NCBI GenBank assembly: GCA_015680685.1
Contig: MNCI01020783.1
Location: forward strand, 4,069-68,068
Source of the DNA: Gnetum montanum
Lineage: Eukaryota > Streptophyta > Gnetopsida > Gnetales > Gnetaceae
Reading direction: 5' to 3'
Length of the DNA: 64,000 nucleotides
Shown here: positions 33,476-44,174 of the stretch, one piece after another
Layout of the letters: every line of letters begins with the position of its first letter
How positions within the stretch are numbered: the stretch's first letter is position 1
Position numbers and translations under genes: made by a program
The notes under the pieces: generated by a model
What the model saw: the letters and a program-made list of their open reading frames with translations, nothing else
Database searches by the model: none
What the model was told of the DNA's origin: nothing

Positions 33476-33766
33476 TCAGCTAACCATTATAATAATAGAA
33501 AATTTTAGTTATTTTTTATAATGGTCATTTGCTTCTGACCTTTACTATGTTCCAAAGCTTTTTTTCATGGTTCTTTTGGACATTATGGGCTTTTAAAGTA
33601 AAAGAGAAATTCTATCTTACGACCCATTGTCTTTTCTTTTATTTTACAACTCTAGTGAAAAAGCTTAACTATAGAGAATAACACTTACTTCTTTTTTTCC
33701 TTTAAAGCTTATAAAGCCCCCTTTTTTGTTGATGTAACATAGCTCTCTTTTTCATTATAGCTCATG

Positions 33767-33891
33767 TAGAACCAAAATATGGTTCTAGATGGTTTTAGCT
33801 GTAAGAGAGCTATTAGAGCAAACTTATGTCCTTTCTAATTAGCTAAGGCTAATGTGATAGAGAATTCTTTTAGAATCAAAAGCTAGTTCTA
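33767..33891. repeat. TAGAACC...GGTTCTA palindromes, left part of array
   Basis: 33767-33787 is TAGAACC, seven bases, GGTTCTA: a perfect 7-bp inverted repeat. 33871-33891 is a near copy (TAGAATC...AGTTCTA). Further copies lie beyond insertion F at 45532, 45732 and 45820. A diverged one lies at 4865 in the other Copia copy. Confidence 0.6.
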
Positions 33892-34008
33892 AAGCTTTCT
33901 AATTCTTGTCACATTTATATTGTTGTGTTATCCATCTTTCAATGTGTGGCTTTGATATGATTTTGTTGATATGGCTTCATGGACTCTTGGCAAGAAAAAG
34001 GTCGATTC

Positions 34009-34013
34009 TCTAG
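34009..34013. repeat. Left target-site duplication of F (TCTAG)
   Basis: TCTAG precedes the LTR at 34014 and is repeated exactly at 45482-45486. This fixes both boundaries of element F. Confidence 0.9.
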
Positions 34014-35346
34014 TGTACCATCCGAAATCATCGATCTCCAACTGGAAGGAAATAGAGACCGCGGGATCACAGGAAATGCACAAAAGACCCTACCTTCACC
34101 TGAGGGCGAGTTGGAATAAAAAAAGGTAGAGTACCTTGGGTGGTCCACATGTGGATCAGACAAGGATTTCCCCAAACGTACACCAAAGTTTTATACGTTG
34201 GGTTATACGTAAACAGCGTGACAAGCGTAAATGAGAGCATAAACAATGTAAATGGTGTAAACAGAGCGTAAATGTAAACAAGCGTAAATAAAATACATGC
34301 AACAATTAATGCAAACTGTAAACTATTTTGGGAAGAAAATGTAACAATAGCATTATAGAATGAAAGTACAATGCACCGGTCTAACACAGTTGTGACTGGG
34401 ATACAAGGCAGACAAAAAACCCCAGTGGATGCAAGGATGACTAGTTCACATAGTGTAGAGGCTGTCTGCTCAGCGTATAGGGTTTTCCAGAGTAAAGGGT
34501 TTTGTGCTCTGATTCGCAGCATCTCTGCTCTCTGGTATGCTTTAAAATTTTTCCAACCACCTGGATCTCATAAAAATTCAGGCTTTTATACAGGTTTTGG
34601 CGTTAGACTCAGGTTTGGAGACACGTGGTGTGTTGACCAGGTGCAAAAGCGTAAAATTTACAAGTGCACAATATGTTACATTTGGAGGGCATATATGCTG
34701 GGCATATACACTGTGTCTGGCGAGTGTAGACTCTAGGCATATACGCTAGGCGTATCTGCTAGAGGTGCTGGGCATATGCGAACTTGGGCGTAGATGTCGC
34801 AAAAGCTAGCATATACGCTGGGCGTACACGCTGATGGATGTTGGGCGTATACGCCAGGCATATACTCTGGTGTTTGCTGGGGGTATATGTTGATGGTTGC
34901 TTGGCATATACGTTGGGGTGTATACACTGATGGTTGTTTCCTTGTACCAATTCTTGCTCAGTAGTGCTGTCTTCATGCCCTCTTTGGGGATTTCATGTTG
35001 GGCGTATACATCTATCGTACCTATCGAGCGTACATGTCAGGCGTGCATGCTGGACATGTATGCTAGATGTGTACGCTAGGTGTATACGTTGGGGCATATA
35101 CGCTGAGGATGTCGGGTGTATATGCTGGGGCATATACGCTGTGGATGTCGGGCATATACGCTGTGGATGTGAACTTGAGCGTATACGCTGGGCATATACG
35201 TTGAGACTGCATACTTAGTGAAAATCAAGTATTTTGATCTCTGAAGTTGTCATGTGTGATACCAGATGTAGCTGTGATCGTCTTTGGGTCCCAGGGACTT
35301 CTGTCTTGTTGGACAAGTACTAAGCTCAAAATTTTGTTGTGTTTCA
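34014..35346 (-). repeat. 3' LTR of element F
   Basis: On the minus strand it begins TGAAACAC (35346) and ends GGTACA (34014). It matches 44175-45481 over its full length. The minus-strand TATA box (TGTATAAAAGCC) lies at about 34582-34592. The U3 part (34690-35220) is packed with GCGTATACGC-like palindromes, and GCGTAAA motifs recur near 34190-34290. Confidence 0.9.
34690..35220. repeat. GCGTATACGC palindrome array in U3 of F (3' LTR)
   Basis: Around twenty variants of a GGGCGTATACGCTG unit occur at irregular 15-40 bp spacing, separated by TGATGGATGTT-like filler. GCGTATACGC is self-complementary. The right LTR holds the corresponding array at 44850-45345. Its place upstream of the TATA box suggests enhancer-type binding sites. 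Confidence 0.75.
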
Positions 35347-35359
35347 TTGGCCCCTCTTT
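35347..35359 (-). promoter_or_regulatory. 3' polypurine tract of element F
   Basis: On the minus strand AAAGAGGGGCCAA directly abuts the LTR start TGAAAC, as expected of the plus-strand primer. Confidence 0.8.
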
Positions 35360-36709
35360 GTTGACGCTTGGAGGAATCAACCCGAGAAGCATCGACAAAG
35401 AAGTGCAAAACACCACAAGCAACTTGATAGAGACCCTGTCTATTGCCACTTGACTAGACATCATCGTACCATGTTCAGTGGTACATGGGATTGAGAGATG
35501 TAAACTTTGTGTCTAGATGTGGAAATGGAGATTGTAGGGATTAGGAACTGCCCCAGGGATTGTGCTTGATAAAGGGGAGGGTCTGGTGTGTGTCATGCTG
35601 ATCCTTGTCAACAGCCATGATTTAGCAGACTTGGAATTCAAACATGCGATGTATGTCCTTTAGCGGAACAAGGCTTTTTGTTAGTGTTCAAGAGAACTTG
35701 TTAGCAAGGCCAAAGCTATGTGATGATGCATTGCATTCTTTGAAGGAACAAGGCCCTTCTTTGGGGGAGCCTATTGGTGGAGAGCCAAAGCCATGCAACT
35801 GGATGTTTCTAGATTGTTTTTGACATGAGTACTTTTTTTTTCCTTTTTGGAAAAGAAGCTTTGCTTTGATCTTGTACTCATGCTCAAGTTTTGTGTTGTG
35901 TGTTGCAACTGCTGTAAAGTGTTACACTGTGCAATAGCATATTCGAAGTTTTGAATGTACTGGGTGCATCAGAGGTGTGGCCAAGTAGAGTATGCTGATG
36001 AATGGGTAGGGCATGTACCGGGAAATGGAAATGTACCAATGAAGGGTTTGATTTAGTCTTGCCATGTGTGCTGTGAACATTGCCTCACCTTGCTGCTTAT
36101 GACGAAATGCATTCTTGTGCAAAAATTCCGAGTGTCATCCTGCAAACACAACTCCAAGGAGATAAGAAAATCATGAGTGAATAAATGAGCTTAGACATAC
36201 ATAGTTACAGATGGAAGAAAGACATTGGAGGTGATTTCAGGCACTGTATATGAGTGGCAGCGACGTCTGATGGTGAGCGATGCAGTGATTCTGATGAAGT
36301 TTGAATGTGATGGCAGGTTGAGGAACCAAAGATGAACTTGCCAATTTATAGTCATAGTGGACTATCATGGGTTATTTTTATGTCATGACCCGTTGGACAT
36401 TGCTATTTTAGCATCGTGACAGACGTTACATTACTAGTTTTTAGTCTTAGAGGACTATGAAGAGGCAAACCAGTTTATAGTCTTAGCGGACTCTGGCGAG
36501 TACGACCATGGTAGCTTAGCATCATGCCGGACGGGTGCTAGTTTATTGTCATTGCAGACACTGTGTGGTATCAGTTTATCATCATGATGCCGAGATGAGC
36601 TGTGGTATCAATTTTAAGTCATGATCCAGGACTCTTCTATGGTATAAGTTTATAGTCGTGACCCCAGGACTCACACGTACCTGAGCTTGTACTCAAATGT
36701 AGAAATATT
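35360..36709 (-). other. Element F 3' untranslated region
   Basis: No coding frame is supported. A pair of partial repeats (GGAACAAGGC ... CCAAAGC) occurs near 35660-35800. At 36330-36670 there are diverged copies of an AGTTTATAGTC...GCGGACT unit, described separately. Confidence 0.6.
36330..36670. repeat. Diverged minisatellite, AGTTTATAGTCatxGCGGACT units
   Basis: Seven or so units of the type TTTATAGTCATAGTGGACT are spaced about 40-55 bp apart (for example at 36342, 36453, 36474, 36540, 36573, 36643). The same core (TAGTTTAATGTCATTTCGGAC) recurs at 39105-39240 inside this element, where reverse transcriptase should be. Confidence 0.6.
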
Positions 36710-37813
36710 TTAGGAACAAGTGCTTGGTTGGATTGACAAGCTCATTCTCTTTCATATCGGCTAGCTTAAATGCTCCATTTTCAAATGCTTTAGTGACCAA
36801 GTAAGGCCCTTCTGAGTTGGCTGAGAATTAATCCGGGTGTTCCCAGACAACCTTAAGTACAAGGTTTCCTTCTTTGATAGGGCGCTTATGACCATCATGT
36901 CGATGTCATTGCCATTGTTGTTTTTGATACCATTCAATTTGATCGAGGGAACATATGCGTTCCTCCTCCACTGAGTCTAGGTCAATGATGTGTAGGTCAT
37001 TGTTTTGCCTATCGTCAAGGAGTCCAGAAAGTGTGATCCTAAAAGATGGTACCTGTAATTCCAAAGGTAAAATAGATTCTGAACCGTAAATAAGACTATA
37101 TGGTGTTTTACCTGTTGAGGTTCAATGTGTAGTACGGTATGCCCACAGTGCGTATACCAATTTCTTGTGCCACTTTCTCTTGCTTTGGGTAAGCATCCTT
37201 TTAAGTATTGTATAATCATTTTGTTTGTCGCCTCTACTTGCCCATTGCTTTGAGGATAGTAAGGGGATGAAAACGAGTGTTTGATCCCTAGGCTATCGCA
37301 AAAAGTTTTGGTCTTGGCAATACTAAATTGTGGACCATTGTTAGTGATGATTGTCATGGGAATGCCAAAGCGGGTTACAATATTTTCGAGAATGAAGTTG
37401 CATACGTGTTTAGATGTAGTTTTTTGAAGGGGAGCAGCTTCTACCCACTTTGTGAAGTATTCTGTTGCGGTTATGATAAAAGTATGCCTCGTAGAAGATG
37501 AGGGTGTTATTGGGCTGATAAGGTCCAACCCCCACTTTTGAAAGGGCCACGTGATTTGCACCATATGCAACTCATTTGGTGGTACATGTATTAGATTACT
37601 ATGTTTTTGACAAATACTACATGTTTTAGCTTTGGAGAGACAGTCATATTCCATGTGTGGCCAATAATAGTCTAAGTGTCTGATCTTTGTTGCCATGGCT
37701 TTTGGTGCTATATGTCCTCTGCATAGTCCATCGTGTACTTGTTCGACAATGGTTTGGGCATCCGTACTACTGACGCATGTTAGCAATATGCCTTCGTAGG
37801 ATCTAGGACACAA
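36710..37813 (-). pseudogene. pol: Element F integrase
   Basis: The minus frame 37813-36977 is open for 278 codons. It holds an H2C2 zinc domain (HDGLCRGHIAPKAMAT ... CSICQKH), the first catalytic Asp in WGLDLISPI, then IITNNGPQFS, where the second Asp is Asn, and NGQVEATNKM with the Glu kept. A 3' portion in another frame (EEERICSLDQIEWYQ, KEGNLVLKVVWEHPD, SEGPYLVTKAFENGAF) reaches to about 36712. The break near 37130 looks like a frameshift. The Asp-to-Asn change alone would inactivate it. Confidence 0.85.
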
Positions 37814-37849
37814 CGTGTCCCTTACCAGTGTATACTACCGAGAACATTT

Positions 37850-38590
37850 TCATACCACATCCTTTTGTGCATTTGTTAGATGTTGTAGTGTTTCACCACG
37901 TAGAAGGTATTCTTTTATGTCATCATACCATTCTATTGTGCATGTTGTACTAACAGATGTGACCGGTAATGTGTTAAGAGTATCAGTTATTGTTTCAACA
38001 CAACTGATCATGGAGCTTGGTAATGCATGGAACATGTTTGGCGATATGTTTAATGCTAATGTGGCTAACATGTCCGCGATGGTGTTATCATTTCTAGAAA
38101 CATGTTGCACATCGATGTTTTCAAATCGCCTCATTAGGTGTTTTGCCAGGTCGTAGTATGGTTGTAAATGTTGGGCTTTGCATGTATAAACATCTGTGAT
38201 TTGGTTTAAAACTAGTTGTGAGTCTCCTCTAACCACAAGTCGTGTGATGTCTAAAGCTAGTGTTGTTGTGAGACCTCTAAGGAGACCTTCGTACTCTGCT
38301 ATGTTGTTGGTACAATGAAAGTTGAAACGATAAGCAAAGGGTCAGATTTCCTCAGAGGGATAGGTGATGACAGTGGCTGCACTTCCCCCTCGAGAGGTGG
38401 ATGTTCCATCAAAGTTTAGAATGGCATTGTAGTCATTGGGCACTGTGTCTATTACGCTTATATTCTCATCCGGGAATTTTGGCTCTATTGTCGCTTGATC
38501 ATGCATTGGTGACGTGGCCATTTGACTTGGTATGGCTTGACCCTTAATTGATGATTGTGCTATGTAGTGCAGGTGAAATTCAGCTATCAT
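37850..38590 (-). pseudogene. pol: Element F second RNase H (Tat-type, archaeal-like)
   Basis: NAILNFDGTSTSRGGS (first Asp), NNIAEYEGL (Glu), VVRGDSQLVLNQI (third Asp) and SRNDNTIADMLA (fourth position) run in order on the minus strand. One stop codon lies at about 38340. An extra RNase H between the pol RNase H and integrase marks the Tat/Ogre lineage of plant Ty3 elements. The catalytic residues look preserved. Confidence 0.85.
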
Positions 38591-39060
38591 AGCTTTCTAG
38601 CGGGCTATCCGACTTGTTTCGTAAATATTTCCTATTATAGCCCTTAGTACATTATCCTTGCAAATTATATTAACTTGGTTATGGAAGAGGTAATGTCACC
38701 ATTTTCTTAAAGAAAAGGCCAAAGCTAAACTTGACCTCTCCATGTCGTTATACTTTTTCTCGTGGGCAAATAATGCGTGGCTTAAATAATATACAGGGAC
38801 TTCAGTTCTGTCATCTTGTTTTTGACAAAGCATAGACGCTATTGAGAAATCCGAAGTGGCAAGGTACATGTAAAATGGTTTATCATTTCAAGGTGGATAA
38901 ACCATGGGTATTCGGGTGAGTGCTATTTTAATATTATTAAATGCTTCTTGGCACTGTGGAGTCCATTCGAAATGGACGTTCTTGCGTAACAGGTGGTTCA
39001 TAGATTTTAGTTTGTCTGTTAGTTTTTCTATGAAGAGCCTAATAAACTGTAAACATTTCG
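38591..39060 (-). pseudogene. pol: Element F reverse transcriptase thumb and first RNase H
   Basis: The frame begins inside the reverse transcriptase thumb (LQFIRLFIEKLTDKLKS, MNHLLRKN, FEWTPQCQEAFNNIK). It continues into the pol RNase H (FYMYLATSDFSIASML, VYYLSHALFAHEKKYND, LALAFSLRKW). Fingers and palm with the YVDD box are missing. The first catalytic Asp of RNase H falls at ATSDFS, where the usual D-A-S/T is altered. Confidence 0.75.
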
Positions 39061-39500
39061 AATAACGTGGGTGGATTTCTCGGTTGACCGACCATTTCTA
39101 ATTGTGGCTAGTTTTATGTCATTGTGGACATAATAGTTTAACGTCATTTCGGATAGGGAGTGTAGTTTAATGTTTTTTTTGTTGTTGTAGTTTAATGTCA
39201 TTTCGGACGAGTTGTAGTTTAACATAATTTCGGACACATTGAGATGGTATTATTTTAGGGATTTTTTGATTTTTTTCTTTTTAATGTTAGGTGATGTGTC
39301 AACGGGTATGATTTTGTATTCAGCGTCCCCTTCGCTGATCACATTGAATGGTAGTTCGGCCCAAGGGACGTCTAATGGAGTAGTTCTTGTTTAGTGTTTT
39401 CTTGTATTTCGGTATTTCCTGTGAGTTCTGTGTTAGTCTCAAATTGAGAGGGTGTATGTACAATGTCAGGCGCAAGTGTTTTTGTTTTAGGTGGATCACA
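39061..39500 (-). other. Repeat-bearing sequence in place of the F reverse transcriptase palm
   Basis: Between protease and thumb, where about 0.8-1 kb of reverse transcriptase belongs, there are only 440 bp without coding signal. About 39105-39245 consists of four copies of a TAGTTTAATGTCATTTCGGAC unit. The same unit type occurs downstream of integrase at 36330-36670. Confidence 0.7.
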
Positions 39501-40094
39501 TTATGTGTTTAAACGATTGATGCCTACCAGTTGTTGTTCGTTTATGTCATTTCGTCTAGGCTCTTCAAGCTCAACCTTTGAGCCTTGGTCTGTGTCCATG
39601 TGTGATGAAATAATAGGTGTAGCTGCTTCCCCATGTATGATCATTTCACTGCCTTCATAAGGCAGGTGAATCTCTTGGTGTATAGGGGACGAGATTGCTT
39701 TCAGTTGGGCTAACAAGGGTCTTCCTAATATTAGTTTAAATCCTGGCATTTCATCGACCACTACGAAGTCGGCAGACATGGGAAACTGGTCCCCTGCTAT
39801 GAAGTCTAAGGTTACTATGCCTTTGACCATCATGTGTGACCCACTGAATGATTTTAAACATGTAGTTACGGTTGATTTGATTAACTCTGTCAGCCCTAGT
39901 TGTTCAATGATGGGGTATGGTACTACGTTTGTGGAAGCTCCATCGTCCACGTGGATCCTATGTATTTTGAACTGATTTATGTGTTTCATTATGAACATGG
40001 GGGCTATTTTTATCTCCCCTATTTTCTTATCCACCTTAATGTTATCGTTGTGGAAGCTTAGTGGTTTGGAAGTTGACCCTTGGGGCAAGTACAT
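39501..40094 (-). pseudogene. pol: Element F aspartic protease
   Basis: An open minus frame of 197 codons. The catalytic motif HVDDGAST (39932-39952) is the D-D-G-A form found in Tat-type proteases, followed by VVPYPIIEQLGL. The flap region (KGIVTLDF) and the second hydrophobic ILGRPLL motif near 39715 are present. The frame lies just downstream of the gag linker, separated by one stop at about 40110. It looks the least damaged of the F domains. Confidence 0.85.
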
Positions 40095-40112
40095 TATTGT
40101 GTGAATGGAAGG

Positions 40113-41102
40113 TTAATTTGGGGGCAAGTCCTCGCTTACTAGGATCGATGTTAGCATGCATACCAAAGCTTCACGATGTGTTTGGGATGTTAGAACTAAG
40201 TCATACAAGCTTAGTGAAGTGTTCTTTTGCTTGAGTGCTTGTGTGACCTGTGTTAAAGCTGTTGCCAAGTCTCTACTGTTGGGCGTGTTTGCATCAGCAG
40301 TGACTTGGTCCATTGGGCCCAATAGTTTTATTTCATGCTTTGTTGGTCTGTTGTTTTTGCTTGAAACCATCGTTTTAGATGTATCATATTTTTTGGATGG
40401 TTCACCCTTGTTGCCTGCATTTGGTTGATTATTAGGCAGCGTCATGGGTATGGCGTTGAGTGAAGTGGATTTAGGTGGCCCTACAGCTAACTGTTGACAC
40501 TCCTTCTCCAAGTGTTCACGCGTAAGCTTTTTTGCTAAGCGTTCTCGTGTGTGGCTTGGAGGTGGAGCTAGTCTTGGAGCTTTGGATTGCCTTGTGTTTC
40601 GTACCACATATGGAGCTGGGCGGGGTTGTGGTTGGACAATCAGATGTAGTTGAGTAGAAGGCTGGCTAGGCATCCTAATGACGTGGGGGCTAGGTTTGCC
40701 TTGAATTTGTGAGGTGGAGGTTTGGTAATCATTAGGACTTGTGGATGTCCTAACAATGTATGGGGTTTGTTTAGGCAGAGGTTGGACCTCCGCTGTTGCA
40801 ATTGTAGGTAGCACTCAGACTACAAAAGGGGCAGGCTGAGTAGGAGGGGTTGATAGATTCGGGGTAGTGACAATAGGAGGTACGCGCACTACATATGGTT
40901 TTTGCAGGTCAAATGATGGTTGAGGCATGGATGTGGATGGAGTGGGAGGAACATGGACTATAAACGGCTTGTTAGATGTTTGTTGTTTATATTCAGGGTA
41001 GATGGTATTAATGTTGGATGTCTCAGGTTCATCGTCAAAGTAGATTGTGTTGATAATGTATGGCGCCTCTTTGGTGTTCAGAGGGTCTTTATACACCCCC
41101 AT
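40113..41102 (-). pseudogene. gag: Element F proline-rich gag-protease linker with PYVVR repeats
   Basis: Two open stretches (41102-40815 and 40814-40113) join across a single stop. The peptide is Pro/Thr/Gln/Ser-rich. It repeats a P-[YFH]-[VI]-[VI]-[RH] motif about every 25-35 residues: PFIVHVPP, PYVVRVPP, APFVV, PYIVRTST, PHVIRMPS, APYVVRNT. A charged segment (HTRERLAKKLTREHLEKE) and a helical tail follow. It is probably part of gag. The role of the repeats is unknown. Confidence 0.65.
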
Positions 41103-41105
41103 AGC

Positions 41106-43417
41106 CTAATTCTGTAGTTGGACAGGGTTGGCCTTATCAAAGGTGATTTGGCCTTCATCAATCATTCGTTGTATGTCCTTCTTTAGGGTGAAACAGTAAT
41201 CCGTGCTATGCCCGTTGCGCTGGTGATAATCGTAGAAGTAATCCATTCTAAAACCTTTGGGCACTGGAGGCTCATCCAGTGTTGCTAAGCTTGGGTTCTG
41301 AATGAGTTGACATAACCGATCATGTCTCTGGATGGCCGTAGGGGATAATAGTTTATGTTTCATTAACCCAGCCTTCAAGAGTTGATCAAAGAGCTGGGAT
41401 GGCTTCATAAGCAACGACGTATATTGAGAGGGTTTTTTCCTCTCAAAATTTCTCATACAGTTTAGTGTTGGGTTCTGCGATGATGATGATTCCAGCGTGG
41501 TTGAAGGAGTAGGTTTAGTATAATTAGTAGGGGCTACAGGCAGTTTGTTTTATTATGCCATGTGTGCTTGTTGCATTTCTGCTATTGCTGCTCTAGTTGT
41601 TTTAGCCTTCTCTTTATCTTTCTTACTATGTTGATTTTTGAATGCTAAATACGTCAGATCATGGCTATTTTGAGTCGCCTCTTCTATATTTTTGATCTAT
41701 ACAAAGGCTTGGTTAAGGTTACATGCATTAATATAGTATAATTTGGATTTGAAGATGTCATTAATAGCTCCCATTAGAATTGTGAGCAGGTATGTCTGGG
41801 GGATCGGCTCGTGTAGCTCAATGAGAGCGGCACTCCACTTCTGAATGAATTTTTGTACAAGTTCAAGCAATGCTTGTTTAACGTGTATAAGGCTGTCCAA
41901 TGTCACCTTAGGTTTTAAGTTATATTTGAACTTGGTTACGAACTGATGTAACAACTCTTCCAAGGAAAATATAGAATTCCTGGGCAAGGCCCGATACAAA
42001 TCAAGCGTCCTCCCTGCGAGGGACATGGGGAACATTCGCAAAATGGCATGGGGCCTTGCCTGGAGTAACGCGTATTCTAATATAAATGTTATTAGGTGAG
42101 CATTGGGGTTCATTTCCCTGTTATATTTAGTTAATGTTGGCAATGATAAACCTTTGGGAAAAGTTAGGGGCGGGATGGAAGGGCTGATCGGGTCATCGTG
42201 GTAGAAGTCCACTACCTTCAACTCTCCGTTGGCAGCCGTTTTGAGGTGCTTGACCTTGTCAGTTAGTTCTTGCATTAATTTTTTAGCATCTACCTAGTCT
42301 TGGGCACTAGGTGACATGTAGCTTGAGGTTGTGGTACATTGTACAGGTTGGACTGTTGGATGGTAGGTTGAAAGGCTAAAACCTGTGTGATCGGCAGTTG
42401 TGCTTGTGGCATGTTTATAGTGGGTGGCACTAGGGATGGCACATTGTAAACGAGGGGTTGTTGTTACGGCAGTTGCGACTGTACTTGGGGAATGTTGGCT
42501 GGAGGAATCGTACGAGGTGGTATGTTGTAGTGAAGGGGTTGATGTGGTTGAGCACCCATCATTGCCCATTGCGTGGTCACGTTTTGTGCAGGAACCCCCT
42601 GTTGCGTCACAGTGGTGGAAGGGGCCCTGTGCATTTGGATGTGGGGGATATAGTGGGTGGACGTGGATGCTGGTATCACATGTGGCATCCCTATCACTCG
42701 AGGCAAGAAGGTCGTTCCCATGTTATTGTGTGGGGTTGGTGCTTGCGAGGATGGACCTGTTGCTACAGTGGGGATGATACCGAGAGGGAGTGTGCTGAAT
42801 TGTGGGTCAGTTACTGGAGGAACATGAACTAGTGCAGATTTTCATGGTGGGGGTATTTGCACTTGGCTGAACTTGAGGGGTTGGAAGGGCATGATTTCTC
42901 TTGTGCCTGGATGGAACATGGGGTTGATGTGGGTTTGTGGGCTAAGGGTGTGATAGGAGTTTTCATGTTTGGATTGGGCAGTGAACTCGTCCTCCCCTTC
43001 CGGTTGGAGATCTACTATAGGCTAATCCAACGGCTGGCTCCTTTGCAGGAGGAGTCGTGTGATGAGCTCTGAGTACTGCTTTGGAACAGGGATTATATCA
43101 TATGGGAAAGGGATGAACTCATGTCCCCTCTTGTAGAAGAGTTCATATTGCCTCTTTACCTCTATTTCAGCTTGATCTACGGCCAGGCCAGCTTGTATCT
43201 TCACACATATAAATTTATACTAGTCCTGGGTTATAATGTTAGAGGTTGGGTTTCTCCCTTGCAAACTTAGGGACCGAGGGGGCCCCATTGTGGGTTGTAC
43301 TGTCGGCTGTTGAACGACGGGCTGTTGGACAACCATGGTGCCTACAATGTCGGTAACTTGAGCGGTTGTAGCGGTGGTGTTTATGGGGTTCATGATGACC
43401 TGTTGAGGGTATGACAT
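41106..43417 (-). pseudogene. gag: Element F gag
   Basis: The start is taken as ATG at 43415-43417 (MSYPQQVIMNP), downstream of a 740-base leader. The first 380 codons are Gln/Pro/Thr-rich with several stops. The capsid part (42275-41697, open for 192 codons) has the Retrotrans_gag order: LPTLTKYNREMNPNAHL, FPMSLAGRTLDLYRAL, LLHQFVTKFKYN and FIQKWSAAL. A zinc-knuckle-like YHQRNGHSTDYC with a following IDEGQI motif (about 41150-41240) is of Ogre/Tat style. The first Cys appears replaced by Tyr. Confidence 0.8.
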
Positions 43418-44151
43418 GGTATAGAGATGTGAAGTTAGTGAAGTGAGTACAACGTACAACATATACACTTCAACGACCAGCATATAACGATAGCGTATAT
43501 AGCGTATATGTATGCAGCATATAGAGTCAGCGTAGACAAAGTCTATGGCATAAGTAGTACAGCATATACGCTAAGCAGCGTATACAGCGTTAGGATGTAG
43601 TGTAAATAGGTTTCACAGCATATATAGTGCAGTATAAACTGGATAGCAGCATAGACAAAGTCTATGGTGTAAGTAGTATAGCGTATATGCTAAGTAGCGT
43701 ATATAGCGTCAGGGTGCAGTGTAAACAAGTTTCATAGCATATAGAGTGTGGTATATATGAACAGTAGCATGAACAAGTTTGTAGCGTAAAGGGAGTAGTG
43801 TAAACAAAATAGCAGAGGCAAAAATCAGTGTACATCATGAATGGATGGCAGTACCTACTGCGTAAAATATGCAGCGTAAACTTTAGCAGGCTTATGTACG
43901 GTGTAGGTGAAATTTGCAGCATAAGACATGTAGCGTATGATTAATAGCATAAACGTTGGGGATCTTGCAGACTAATTTTTAACAGTAGCGGCTTAGACAC
44001 TGAACAGTGTAAACACTGGATTGTAGACTGGGTTTCAAAGTGAGCAGCGTAAATGCTGGGAGGTCTCCAGAAGGGATCGACGTGTGGTCGACAGTGTAAA
44101 TGCTCAACAGCGTAAATGCTGGGATGCTTGCAGGTAAGATTTTAGGCAGAG
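43418..44151 (-). other. Element F 5' leader with GCGTAAAC/GCGTATA motifs
   Basis: Non-coding leader between primer site and gag. It is filled with GCGTATA, GCGTAAAC and AGCATA motifs. An imperfect duplication of about 125-130 bp contains GTAGACAAAGTCTATGG-like inverted repeats (first at 43530, again near 43645). The motif family is the one seen in the LTRs. Confidence 0.65.
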
Positions 44152-44169
44152 GCCCTCCTTCTAGTGCCA
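44152..44169 (-). promoter_or_regulatory. Primer-binding site of element F
   Basis: On the minus strand TGGCACTAGAAGGAGGGC lies five bases after the LTR end. TGG and position identify it as the primer site. I could not assign the tRNA with confidence, and it is not the tRNA-Asp type seen in B and D. Confidence 0.6.
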
Positions 44170-44174
44170 ATTTC

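Larger units (their letters stand above)
33476..34013 (-). other. Copia H, continuation between insertions B and F
   Basis: Starting with CAGCTAACC, this segment matches the uninterrupted Copia copy from about 4573 to 4940, proving that B split one element. No coding frame is clear. It contains two TAGAACC/GGTTCTA-type palindromes (33767-33787 and 33871-33891). Its last five bases, TCTAG, are the left target duplication of F. Confidence 0.65.

Noticed and set aside
20675-33480. Perfect target duplication for B
   Set aside because: TCAAT and TCAGC agree at only three of five bases. The boundaries rest on LTR alignment and the uninterrupted Copia copy instead.
34733-35218. Repetitive Tyr/Thr/Pro and Trp/Cys/Gly-rich ORFs in the F LTRs (also 44702-45363)
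   Set aside because: They are translations of the GCGTATACGC array on both strands and carry no protein signal.
42424-43072. Plus-strand ORFs opposite F gag
   Set aside because: They are antisense shadows of the Pro/Gln-rich gag N-terminus.
44152-44169. Named tRNA for the F primer site
   Set aside because: TGGCACTAGAAGGAGGGC could not be matched confidently to a tRNA 3' end from memory, so no tRNA is stated.
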